Below, in pieces: positions 7,762-16,812 of a DNA stretch of 59,821 nucleotides. Both the position numbers and the translations under genes were made by a program. Where the stretch lies: assembly GCF_009760915.1 (NCBI RefSeq), contig NZ_VIDQ01000042.1, positions 1 through 59,821 on the forward strand, given 5' to 3'. The notes under the pieces are model-generated. The model was not told where the DNA came from. It worked only from the letters and a program-made list of their open reading frames with translations, and searched no databases. Origin of the DNA: Azohydromonas aeria. GTDB lineage: Bacteria; Pseudomonadota; Gammaproteobacteria; Burkholderiales; Burkholderiaceae_C. Position 1 is the first letter of the stretch. The number at the start of each line of letters is the position of its first letter.

Positions 7762-8820
7762 TCAGCCGCCGGCATCGCCCAGGTGGACGCCGATCTGCCG
7801 CGCGCAGCGCAGCAGCGGGTGATCGGGTGGAATGCAGCGGCGCCCCACCGCCACGGCGTCCAGCGCGATGCTGGTGAAGGCGCCGTCGCGCAGCGTGACC
7901 ATGCGGCCGAACTCGCCGCGCAGCACGAGGTTGGCCACCTCGTTGCCGTAGCGCGTGGCCAGCACGCGGTCGAAGGCGGTGGGCGCGCCGCCGCGCTGCA
8001 CGTGGCCCAGCACCGTGGCGCGAACCTCGCTGGACAGCCGCGCCTGCAGCTGCGCCGCCAGCACGTGCGCGATGCCGCCCAGCCGCACCGGCTCGTCGCG
8101 CCCGGCGACGATCTCCTGCACCACCACGTCGCCGCCGCGCTCGCGCGCGCCCTCGGCCACGCACACCACGGTGAAGCGCTGACGCGCCTCGCGCTCGCGG
8201 CACACCGCGGCCACCGCCTCCACGTCGTACGGGATCTCGGGCAGCAGGATCACGTCCGCCGCCGCGGCGATGCCCGCCTCCAGCGCGATCCAGCCCGCGT
8301 CGCGGCCCATGGTCTCGAGCACCATCACGCGCCCGTGCGCCTGGCCCGTGGTCTGCAGCCGCTCCAGCGCCTCGGTGGCCACCGCCACCGCGGTGTCGAA
8401 GCCGAAGCTGCGCTCGCAGCCGCTGATGTCGTTGTCGATGGTCTTGGGCACGCCCACCAGCGCCAGGCCGCGCCGCCACAGCGCGTGCGCAATGGCCATG
8501 GTGCCGTCGCCGCCCACGGCCACCACGGCGTCCAGCCCCAGCGCCTGCGCGCTCTCGACCACGCGCTGCACGCCCTCCTCGCCGTCCATGAGCGGGTTGT
8601 GGCGGTTGCTGGTGCCCAGCACCGTGCCGCCCAGGTGGATCAGCCCGCTCACCGCGCGCCAGTCGAGCTGGCGCACGCGCCCTTCCTGCAGCCCGGCAAA
8701 GCCGTCCTCGATGCCCACCACCTGCGCCCGGCACTGGTGGATCAGCGACTTCGTGACCGCGCGGATCACCGCGTTCAGCCCCGGCCCGTCGCCCCCGCCG
8801 GTCAACACTCCCACTCGCAT
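7762..8820 (-). CDS. pfkA: 6-phosphofructokinase
   Basis: A 352-residue phosphofructokinase (fructose-6-phosphate to fructose-1,6-bisphosphate, glycolysis). The N-terminal GVLTGGGDGPGLNA loop is clear. The phosphoryl-donor signature reads GGDGT (about 103-107), with the glycine of ATP-dependent enzymes, but the next motif reads PKTIDND, with the lysine typical of pyrophosphate-dependent and mixed group III enzymes. The donor (ATP or PPi) is therefore not settled by sequence. Later motifs (MGRDAGWIAL, PEIPYD) are intact. The ATG at 8820 is spaced correctly from AGGGGAG; the in-frame ATG two codons earlier at 8826 sits too close to it. The gene is monocistronic. Confidence 0.9.
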   Translation of the reverse strand: MRVGVLTGGGDGPGLNAVIRAVTKSLIHQCRAQVVGIEDGFAGLQEGRVRQLDWRAVSGLIHLGGTVLGTSNRHNPLMDGEEGVQRVVESAQALGLDAVVAVGGDGTMAIAHALWRRGLALVGVPKTIDNDISGCERSFGFDTAVAVATEALERLQTTGQAHGRVMVLETMGRDAGWIALEAGIAAAADVILLPEIPYDVEAVAAVCREREARQRFTVVCVAEGARERGGDVVVQEIVAGRDEPVRLGGIAHVLAAQLQARLSSEVRATVLGHVQRGGAPTAFDRVLATRYGNEVANLVLRGEFGRMVTLRDGAFTSIALDAVAVGRRCIPPDHPLLRCARQIGVHLGDAGG

Positions 8821-9381
8821 GCGCATGCTCCCCTGATGCCAAGAGCCCGGCAGTGTGCCGCCGTGGCCGGTCCCGCTGCCACGGGCGTGGGCTTTGCAGG
8901 CCCCGGCGCCGGCCCCGCGGCAGGCAGCAGTCCGCGTGAACGAGGCCTCCCGGCCGGCACGGATGCATCCTCAAGCTGGCGCCGCGCAGGCCGATAACCG
9001 AAATGCATTCCTGTATCCGGACCGGCCGGCCGCGCCCTCCATACTCCAGGCGCAAACCTCCGACCTGCTGACATAAATCAATATCCCGGCCACCGGTCCG
9101 GGCCCATTCCGCCCGGCAGCCTGCTTCACGGATTCAAAAGTCCACCAACAGGCTTATACATCAGGTTACTAAAGAAACACCACACAACTTGCTTTCATAT
9201 TCATGGCGGTTGCCGTGCGGCCGAAACAGGGGGTGCATTGCCTTGAATATCAACAAACCACGCATCGGGCGCAGCGGCGGATGAAGGGTGAATTTCCTTC
9301 ATGGGCCGGCGGCCGCCTGATCGAAAAAACAAGAGCGGGCAACACAGGTTTTCAGCAGCCCCCATGACGCGAGTTTCAACC
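8821..9381. other. Intergenic region between divergent genes, AT-richer part
   Basis: About 560 bases between pfkA (minus) and the lipoprotein gene (plus). The section around 9060-9290 is clearly less GC-rich than anything nearby and probably holds the promoters of both genes. I found no convincing -35/-10 pair and no gene. In-frame ATGs at 9301 and 9364 precede the chosen lipoprotein start. Confidence 0.4.
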
Positions 9382-10686
9382 ATGAACACCCTGAATCTTT
9401 TGCCGTTCCGTCGCCCGGCCATGGCGGCCTCCCTGGTCTCGATGGCCGTGATGCTGGCCGCCTGCGGCGGCGGCGCCGAGGACGACACCACCGCCGCCGT
9501 GACGTCCGCGCAAGGCGCGGGCGCGGAAATGGCGCAGTCCGCCGAGGACGCCGCGGCGCCGCGCGCGCTGCCCGCCGCCTGGGAACTGGCGGAGGACCCG
9601 GCCACCGAGCAGGCCTTCCTGACCAGCCAGCTCAGCCGCGCGGCCCGCGAGACGGCCATGAACCTGGCGACCGACACCCGCACCAAGTGGAACCCCGGCC
9701 ACTACATCGCCACCGGCAAGCGCGATCCGGCCACCGTGGCGCAGATCCTCAGCGAGATCAAGGACATCCCGCAGGTCAAGGGCCTGCTGCTGCGCTACGA
9801 CTGGGCGCAGCTCGAAACCGCCAAGGGCGTCTACGACTTCTCCAAGATCGACCGCGACCTGGCCGCCATGGCCGCGGCCAACAAGCGGCTGTTCATCATG
9901 GTCGGCACCAAGGTGTTCACCCCCGGCGGCCGCGCCGTGCCCGACTACCTGCGCACCGCCGAGTACGAGGGCGGCGCCTACAAGATCCTGATCGGCGCCC
10001 GCGAGGCCATCGACAGCAGCACGCGCTACGGCGAGAACGCCGCACTGCACAACGCCAAGGTGCGCGACCGCCTCATCGCGCTGACCACCGCGCTGGGCCA
10101 GCGCTACAACGGCCACAACGCCTTCGAGGGCGTGACCTTCAACGAGACGGCCATCGGCAACGCGCTGGTGCCGCCGACCGCCGCGCAGCTCGACGCCTAC
10201 TTCGCCAACCTGGCGCGGGTGAACACGGCCACCAAGCAGGCCTTCCCGAACACGGTGGTGATGCAGTTCATCAACTTCCCGCGCCCCTACATGCCGGGCC
10301 TGATCGCCAACATGGTCAACAGCAAGGTCGGGCTGGGCGGGCCGGACATCTTCCTGGAGGACTGGGACCACAACACCCGCGTCTATCCGATGTACGACCC
10401 GGCCAAGGGCCAGGTGCCCATCGGCCCGTCGGTGCAGCCCGAGAACTACCAGACGACGGTGCAGCGCGGCCCGGTCAACCCGCCGAAGATCGCCGACCTC
10501 TACAGCTTCGGCCGCACCCGGCTCAACGCCAACTACATGTTCTGGACGCGCTCGTTCATCGGCACGCCCTCGCCCTACCCGCAAGCGCTGCAGTTCTTCA
10601 AGTCCTCGGCCATGCCCAAGGATGCCGCCGGCGGCCTGACCACCACCTGCCCGGCCACCTTCACCTCCTGCGTGCCCAAGCTCTGA
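9382..10686 (+). CDS. Secreted TIM-barrel glycosidase-like lipoprotein
   Basis: Starting at 9382 the protein has 434 residues and opens with a lipoprotein signal peptide whose lipobox is LAAC, followed by Gly/Ala/Asp-rich linker. The body has features of an (alpha/beta)8 glycoside hydrolase. There is an early segment on following a path with a beta-strand (KGLLLRYDWAQLE), then RLFIMVGTKVF, FEGVTFNETAIG with a candidate acid/base Glu, VVMQFINFPRPY, and DIFLEDWDH with a second acidic pair near the expected nucleophile position. The pattern resembles cellulase/beta-galactosidase-clan proteins, but no specific family can be named. In-frame ATGs at 9301 and 9364 would give an over-long n-region. 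It is likely anchored to the outer membrane or the periplasmic face. Confidence 0.65.
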   Translation: MNTLNLLPFRRPAMAASLVSMAVMLAACGGGAEDDTTAAVTSAQGAGAEMAQSAEDAAAPRALPAAWELAEDPATEQAFLTSQLSRAARETAMNLATDTRTKWNPGHYIATGKRDPATVAQILSEIKDIPQVKGLLLRYDWAQLETAKGVYDFSKIDRDLAAMAAANKRLFIMVGTKVFTPGGRAVPDYLRTAEYEGGAYKILIGAREAIDSSTRYGENAALHNAKVRDRLIALTTALGQRYNGHNAFEGVTFNETAIGNALVPPTAAQLDAYFANLARVNTATKQAFPNTVVMQFINFPRPYMPGLIANMVNSKVGLGGPDIFLEDWDHNTRVYPMYDPAKGQVPIGPSVQPENYQTTVQRGPVNPPKIADLYSFGRTRLNANYMFWTRSFIGTPSPYPQALQFFKSSAMPKDAAGGLTTTCPATFTSCVPKL

Positions 10687-10710
10687 GCCCGGCACGGCAC
10701 ACACGGCAAG

Positions 10711-10736
10711 GCGGGCCCCTCGGGGCCCGCTTTTTC
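10711..10736 (+). terminator. Rho-independent terminator
   Basis: GCGGGCCCC and GGGGCCCGC pair closely and are followed by TTTTTC, 24 bases after the lipoprotein stop. This is a textbook intrinsic terminator for that gene. Confidence 0.9.
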
Positions 10737-10777
10737 ATGGTGCGGCCAACGGAAGGGGAAAAGGCCGGGCGACCGGC

Positions 10778-11092
10778 TCAGGCCTCGGCCACCAGCGCCC
10801 AGGCCGCGTCCTCGAAGCCGTCGTCGCCCAGGCCGGCCGCTTCGAGCTCCAGGCCCAGCTCGGCGGCGCCGGCGTCCTCGATGCAGTCCGGGTCGTCGAA
10901 GGCCGGCTCGGCCGGGGCGTCCATGTCGTCCAGCGCCGCCTGCAGCGTGGCGAAGGGGCCGAACTCCTGGTGGCCGTTGACGTCGATCCAGTGATAGCCG
11001 TCGGGCCGCGCACGCACGCGCTGCAGCCGCTCGTCGCGCAGCTCGCCCAGGGTGGGCTGCTCGGAAATCTCGAAGTCTTGGAACTTGATCAT
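10778..11092 (-). CDS. Small acidic hypothetical protein
   Basis: A 104-residue soluble protein. The N-terminal half contains a compact segment with the pattern YHWIDVNGHQEFGPF and a following short helix. The C-terminal half is strongly acidic and alanine-rich (many Asp/Glu, ending ALVAEA). There is no signal peptide or membrane segment. I do not recognise the family. It lies between a terminator and the exporter operon and seems to be transcribed alone. Reading-frame base composition (G/C at third positions) is that of a real gene here. Confidence 0.6.
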   Translation of the reverse strand: MIKFQDFEISEQPTLGELRDERLQRVRARPDGYHWIDVNGHQEFGPFATLQAALDDMDAPAEPAFDDPDCIEDAGAAELGLELEAAGLGDDGFEDAAWALVAEA

Positions 11093-11219
11093 GGTGCTTG
11101 CCGCGGCGCCCGGCGCCGCGCTCCTCTCAGGACTGCCGGGGATGGCCCCACTCTAGGAAGCCCGGGCCGGCGCGCCTTGATGGAGCGCAACCTCGGCGCG
11201 GCGCGCCGCGCGGCGGTTG

Positions 11220-12425
11220 TCACGACACCTTGCGCCGCTGCACCCGCGCGCCGTCCTTCAAGGCCGCCGATGGGTACACCACCACTTCCTGCCCCGGCTG
11301 CAGCCCCGACTTGATCCAGGCCTGCGCGCCGTTGCGCGCCGCCACCTCCACCGGCTGCAGCCGGGCGCGCTCGCCCTCCACGCGGTACACGGCCAGCACG
11401 CCTTCGTCCTCCACCGGGAACACCGCGCCCACGGGCACCTGCACCGCGCCCTCCACCGACTGCGTGACGATGCGCACGCCCACGCGGTAGCCGTCGCCCA
11501 GCGCGCTCCAGCGCGCCGGGTCGCCCGTCAAATCGATGAGCACGCGCACGCGCTGCTCCTCCACGCCCAGCGCCGACACCTTGGTGAAGGCGCCGGGCTC
11601 GACCAGCCGCACGCGGCCCTCCAGCACGCCGGCGCCGCCCCAGCGCTCGACGAGCACGCGGCTGCCCGGGGCGGCCTGCAGCGCGTCGGTGGTCAGCAGC
11701 TCGGCCACCACCTCCAGCCGCGCCGTGTCGCCCAGCTCCAGCAGCGGCGCGCCGGCGGCCACCGTCGCTTCGCTGGGCTGGTTCACGCGCAGCACGCGCG
11801 CGGCCACCGGCGCGCGCAGCACCACGCCGCGCCCGGCTTCCCCACCGCCGCCGCGCACGGCGGCCAGCGCGGCGCGGGCCTGCTCCTCGTCATGCAGGGC
11901 GACCCGGCGGTCCTGCTCGGCCGCGTCCACGTCGCGCCGCGCGGCTTCCACGGCCAGGCGGTCGTTGTCGAGCTTGGACAGCGACACGAAACCCTGGCGG
12001 ATCAGCTCCTCGCTGCGCCCGGCCTCGGCGCGCGCCTGCTGCAGCCCCACCTGCGCGCGCGCCAGGCGCGCCGCGGCGCGCTCGCGCGCGGCCTGCGCCG
12101 CACCCAGCCGCGCCTGCTGCTCGCGCAGCGTGCGCTCGTCCTGCAGGGCCGGCGGCAGCGGCGTGAGCAGCGCCAGCGCCTGGCCCGGCTCGACCGCGTC
12201 GCCCTCGCGCAGCGCGATGCGCTGCAGCACGCCCGCCAGCGGCGCGCCCACCACGTAGCGGTCGCGCACGCGGGTGCGCGCGTCCTCCTCGATGGCGGTC
12301 TCGAAGCGCCCCTGCGCCACCGCCGCCGTCTCCACCGCCACCGGGCGCGGCGCAAAGGCCCAGCCCAGCAGCGCCAGCGCCACGGCCGTGCCCAGTCCGC
12401 CCAGCAGCCACGTCTTTCGCTTCAT
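11220..12425 (-). CDS. HlyD-family periplasmic adaptor of an ABC exporter
   Basis: A 401-residue membrane-fusion protein. One N-terminal transmembrane helix (KTWLLGGLGTAVALALLGWAF) is followed by a lipoyl-like half (VVGAPLAGVLQRIALREGDAVEPGQALALL), a long alpha-hairpin coiled coil rich in Ala/Arg/Glu/Gln (about 100-200), the second lipoyl half (VVLRAPVAARVLRVNQPSEATVAAGAPLLEL) and beta-barrel/membrane-proximal parts. It begins 4 bases after the permease gene stop, so permease and adaptor are translationally linked. Together with the ATPase they form a DevBCA-like three-gene exporter. The outer-membrane partner is not in the window. The start at 12425 is the ATG just before the helix; longer readings run into the permease gene. 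Confidence 0.88.
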   Translation of the reverse strand: MKRKTWLLGGLGTAVALALLGWAFAPRPVAVETAAVAQGRFETAIEEDARTRVRDRYVVGAPLAGVLQRIALREGDAVEPGQALALLTPLPPALQDERTLREQQARLGAAQAARERAAARLARAQVGLQQARAEAGRSEELIRQGFVSLSKLDNDRLAVEAARRDVDAAEQDRRVALHDEEQARAALAAVRGGGGEAGRGVVLRAPVAARVLRVNQPSEATVAAGAPLLELGDTARLEVVAELLTTDALQAAPGSRVLVERWGGAGVLEGRVRLVEPGAFTKVSALGVEEQRVRVLIDLTGDPARWSALGDGYRVGVRIVTQSVEGAVQVPVGAVFPVEDEGVLAVYRVEGERARLQPVEVAARNGAQAWIKSGLQPGQEVVVYPSAALKDGARVQRRKVS

Positions 12426-12429
12426 GAGT

Positions 12430-14802
12430 TCAGTCCCTCGTCTTGAGCACCGCCACCAGGTCGAGCCGGTCGATGCGCCGGCGCACCACCAGCGCGCTGG
12501 CCACGCCCGCGGCCACCACCGCCAGCGCGGCCCAGGCATAGGTGCGGGCACGGATCACCACCGGAAAGGCGAACTGGTCGCTGCGCAGCGCCTCGGCCAC
12601 GCCGTGGGTGAGCGCGTAACCGAGCAGCATGCCCAGCGGCAGCGCCAGCGCGATGGCCAGCGCCAGCTCGCCCAGCAGCAGCGCCGACACCTCGGCACGC
12701 GTGAAGCCCAGCACCCGCAGGCTGGCCAGCTCCCAGCCGCGCTCGGCCAGCGCGATGCGCGCGTTGTTGTAGACCACGCCCACGGCGATCACGGCCGCGA
12801 AGGCCGTCAGCAGCGTGCTCATGATGCGCACGTTGCGGGCGCTGACCTCCTGCATGTTGCGCAGCATGGTGGCCTTGCTGAAGGCGCCGGCGATGCGCGG
12901 CATCTCGCGCGTGGCCTGCAGCAGCGCCGCCTCGCGGTCGCGCGCCACCGACAGCACGAAGCCGGTGGAGACGTCGCCGTCGCCCAGCAGCCGGTTGAGC
13001 TGGCGGCGGTCCATGTAGGCGTTGAGTCCCATCATCTCCGGCACCAGCGCGCCCACCGTGAGCATGAGCGTGCGCGGCTCGCCCACCAGCACCTCGGCCC
13101 GCACCGTGTCGCCCTCGCGCACGCCCAGCTTCTCGGCCAGCCGGTCGGTGAGCACCAGGCCGCGCTCCTCCAGCAGCAGCTCGCGGTGCCGCATGTCGAT
13201 GACGCGGTAGAGCTGCGCGCGCGGCGCGTAGCCGCGGATCAGCCCGCGCTCGTGGCGGTGGCCGTGGCTGAAGTTCACCGGCACCATGCGGGTCGATTCC
13301 ACGCCCTGCACGCCCGGCAGCCGCGCCAGCTCCAGCCGCGCGGCGTCGTCCACCGCGTCGTCGAGCCACAGCGTCACGTCCGCGCGCAGCGACAGCGTGA
13401 ACTGCGTCTCCACCACCTCGTCGATGGCGTCGCGCAGGAAGTTGCCCATCACCGTGATGGCCACCGCCGCGGCGATGCCGCCGACGGACAGCGCCGTGCG
13501 CAGCGGCCGCCGCTCCATGTTGCGCAGCACCATGCGCAGCGCCGGCGCCAGCCGGGTGAAGCCCAGCCGCTCCGCCAGCGTGGGCCGGTACAGCCCCGGC
13601 GCGGGCGGACGCATGGCCTCGGCCGGCGCCAGCCGCACCGTGGCGGCGATGGCGCCCAGCGTGCCCAGCACCGCGGTGGCGGCGGTCACGGCCGCGGCCA
13701 GCGCCGCCAGCGCCGGGGCCACGTGGTGCTCGAAATGCGGCAGCCGGAAGAAGCCGGCGTACAGCGCCGTGAGCATCGAGCCGAGCTGGCTGCCCAGCGC
13801 CAGGCCCAGCAGCAGCCCCAGCGCCACGATCAGCAGCACCAGCTTCAGGTAGTGCAGCGCGATGGCGGCGTCGGCGTAGCCCAGCGCCTTCAGCGCCGCG
13901 ATCTGCTCGCGTTGCGCGCTCACCAGCCGCGAGGCCACGACGTTGAGCAGGAACGCCGCCACGCCCAGGAAGATCGCCGGCAGCACCGTGCCGAGCACGC
14001 GCTGGGACTTGATCTCGCTGTCGAGCATCACGTGCGAGGCCTGCTCGGCGCGCGGGATGACGTCGCGCGCGCCGTACGCGGCCAGGCGCTGGCGCAGCGC
14101 CGCGGCCACCGCCGGCGCCGAGGCGCCGGGCGCCAGGCGCAGCGCCACGCGGTTGAAGGCGCCGCGCAGGTCGTAGGCGGCGGCCAGCGCCTCGCGCTCG
14201 ATCCAGAAGATGCCGTAGCCGCGCTGGTCGGGCATGCCCCACAGCCCGACGAAGACGTGCTCGGGCGACAGCGCCGTGCCCACGATGCGCAGCCGCCGCT
14301 CGCGCCCGTTGATGACGGCGGTGAGCGTGTCGCCGAACTTCAGGCCCCGCGCCTGGAAGAAGGCCTCGGACACCAGCGCCGGCAGCGCGCCGTCGCGCTG
14401 CGCGCCGGCCGCGGCCTGCAGCGGCTGGCCGGCGCTGGGCGTGACGACGTTCAGGCGCTGCGGCGCGCGCAGCTCCAGCCCCACGAGCTGGCCCAGCACC
14501 GGGTCGGGCGAGCCCGGCACCTCCACCCGCACCATGGCCTCCACGCCGGTCTGCACCTCGGCCACGCCGGGCAGCGCACGCAGCTGCTCGGCCACGGCTT
14601 CAGGCGCGCGCTTGAGGCTCACGAACAGGTCGGCGAAGCGGCCCTGCACGTAGTAGTCGTCGCGCGCGCGGGCCAGCGAGTCCACCGCCGACAGGCTGGT
14701 GATGAAGCCGCCCACGCCGCTGGCCACCACCAGTGCGATGGTCAGCGCCTGCGACCACATCAGGCGCAGGTCGCGCAGCAGCTTGACGTCGAGCGCTTTC
14801 AC
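12430..14802 (-). CDS. FtsX-like ABC transporter permease
   Basis: A 790-residue inner-membrane permease with two FtsX-type modules. A first helix near the N-terminus (about 17-40) is followed by a large periplasmic domain (about 45-265). A block of three helices comes next (about 275-400), then a central helix (about 440-460), a second periplasmic domain and a final three-helix block (about 660-780). The duplicated MacB_PCD/FtsX layout is typical of permeases that couple ATP hydrolysis to periplasmic conformational change rather than direct transport. It lies between the ATPase (16 bases upstream) and the HlyD adaptor (4 bases downstream). The substrate is unknown; lipids, lipoproteins and drugs are the usual options for this family. 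Confidence 0.88.
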   Translation of the reverse strand: MKALDVKLLRDLRLMWSQALTIALVVASGVGGFITSLSAVDSLARARDDYYVQGRFADLFVSLKRAPEAVAEQLRALPGVAEVQTGVEAMVRVEVPGSPDPVLGQLVGLELRAPQRLNVVTPSAGQPLQAAAGAQRDGALPALVSEAFFQARGLKFGDTLTAVINGRERRLRIVGTALSPEHVFVGLWGMPDQRGYGIFWIEREALAAAYDLRGAFNRVALRLAPGASAPAVAAALRQRLAAYGARDVIPRAEQASHVMLDSEIKSQRVLGTVLPAIFLGVAAFLLNVVASRLVSAQREQIAALKALGYADAAIALHYLKLVLLIVALGLLLGLALGSQLGSMLTALYAGFFRLPHFEHHVAPALAALAAAVTAATAVLGTLGAIAATVRLAPAEAMRPPAPGLYRPTLAERLGFTRLAPALRMVLRNMERRPLRTALSVGGIAAAVAITVMGNFLRDAIDEVVETQFTLSLRADVTLWLDDAVDDAARLELARLPGVQGVESTRMVPVNFSHGHRHERGLIRGYAPRAQLYRVIDMRHRELLLEERGLVLTDRLAEKLGVREGDTVRAEVLVGEPRTLMLTVGALVPEMMGLNAYMDRRQLNRLLGDGDVSTGFVLSVARDREAALLQATREMPRIAGAFSKATMLRNMQEVSARNVRIMSTLLTAFAAVIAVGVVYNNARIALAERGWELASLRVLGFTRAEVSALLLGELALAIALALPLGMLLGYALTHGVAEALRSDQFAFPVVIRARTYAWAALAVVAAGVASALVVRRRIDRLDLVAVLKTRD

Positions 14803-14818
14803 GGGGCGCCCTGCGGTT

Positions 14819-15547
<729 letters not shown>

Positions 15548-15653
15548 GGCGCCATCGTGGCCGCCGCGCCGGCGCGCGTCGTTGACGCGGCTCAAGCGCC
15601 GGGCGGGCCACGGCTGCCCAGAATGGCTGCGCATTCCCCTTCAGGAGAACCCG

Positions 15654-16643
15654 ATGCGAGCCATGGTGCTGCGCCAGCCGCGAACCCCGCTGGTGCCGGA
15701 GGAGCGTGGGGAGCCCGAGCCCGGCCCGGGCGAGGTGCGGCTGCGGGTGCTGGCCTGCGCGGTGTGCCGCACCGACCTGCACGTGGTCGACGGCGAGCTG
15801 CCGGACACCCGGCTGCCGGTGGTGCCGGGCCACGAGATCGTGGGTGAGGTCGAGGCGCTCGGGCCCGGCGTGACGGCCTTGCGCCCGGGCGAGCGCGTGG
15901 GCGTGCCCTGGCTCGGCCATGCCTGCGGCCACTGCCCCTACTGCGCCGGCGGGCACGAGAACCTGTGCGACGCGCCGGGCTTCACCGGCCATACCCGCGA
16001 CGGCGGCTTCGCCACGCACGTGCTGGCCGAGGCCGCGTTCTGCCTGCCGCTGCGGGGCCAGGCCGCCGACCCGGTGCAGCTCGCGCCGCTGCTGTGCGCC
16101 GGGCTCATCGGCTGGCGCTGCCTGCGCGCGGCCGGCGACGAGGCGCGCGTGCTGGGCCTGTACGGCTTCGGCGCGGCGGCGCACCTGGTGGCGCAGGTGG
16201 CGCTGCGCCAGGGGCGCGAGGTCTACGCCTTCACGCGCGCGGGCGACACGGCGGCGCAGGACTTCGCGCGCGCGCTGGGCGCCACCTGGGCCGGTGCCTC
16301 GGACGAGCCGCCGCCGCGGCCGCTGGACGCGGCCATCCTGTTCGCGCCCGTGGGCGAGCTGGTGCCGCAAGCACTGCGCGCGGTGCGCAAGGGCGGCCGC
16401 GTGGTGTGCGGCGGCATCCACATGAGCGACATCCCGGCCTTCCCCTACCGGCTGCTGTGGGAGGAGCGGCAGGTGGTGTCGGTGGCCAACCTCACGCGCC
16501 GCGACGGGCTGGAGTTCCTGCGCGAGGTGGCCGCCACGCCGCTGCGCGTCGAAACCCGCGTCTACCCGCTGGCACAGGCGAACCAGGCGCTGGACGACCT
16601 GCGCGCGGGGCGGCTGCAGGGCGCGGCGGTGCTGGTGCCCTGA
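15654..16643 (+). CDS. Zinc-dependent alcohol dehydrogenase
   Basis: A 329-residue medium-chain dehydrogenase/reductase. The catalytic zinc site is visible as Cys38, His60 and Glu61 (PGHEIVGEVE), and the structural zinc lobe has all four cysteines (91, 94, 97, 105). The nucleotide-binding turn is GLYGFGAAAH. The sequence resembles the AdhP-like group that acts on primary alcohols, but the natural substrate is unknown. The start at 15654 follows CAGGAGA with good spacing. It is transcribed away from the exporter operon and appears monocistronic. A second, distinct zinc alcohol dehydrogenase occurs at 27398. Confidence 0.9.
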   Translation: MRAMVLRQPRTPLVPEERGEPEPGPGEVRLRVLACAVCRTDLHVVDGELPDTRLPVVPGHEIVGEVEALGPGVTALRPGERVGVPWLGHACGHCPYCAGGHENLCDAPGFTGHTRDGGFATHVLAEAAFCLPLRGQAADPVQLAPLLCAGLIGWRCLRAAGDEARVLGLYGFGAAAHLVAQVALRQGREVYAFTRAGDTAAQDFARALGATWAGASDEPPPRPLDAAILFAPVGELVPQALRAVRKGGRVVCGGIHMSDIPAFPYRLLWEERQVVSVANLTRRDGLEFLREVAATPLRVETRVYPLAQANQALDDLRAGRLQGAAVLVP

Positions 16644-16812
16644 GCCCGGGCCGGCCGCCTGGCGTCGCACGGTGGCGGGCGGGCCCGATGCCTGACATAT
16701 CGATACCTCTTCACCCACAATGGGGATTCCATGCCGCGGAAAGCGGCAGCCGTTCCGGACGGTCCCGGCGCTGCCGGTGGTCTTCCGCGCCGCATCACGC
16801 GCACGCAACTTC

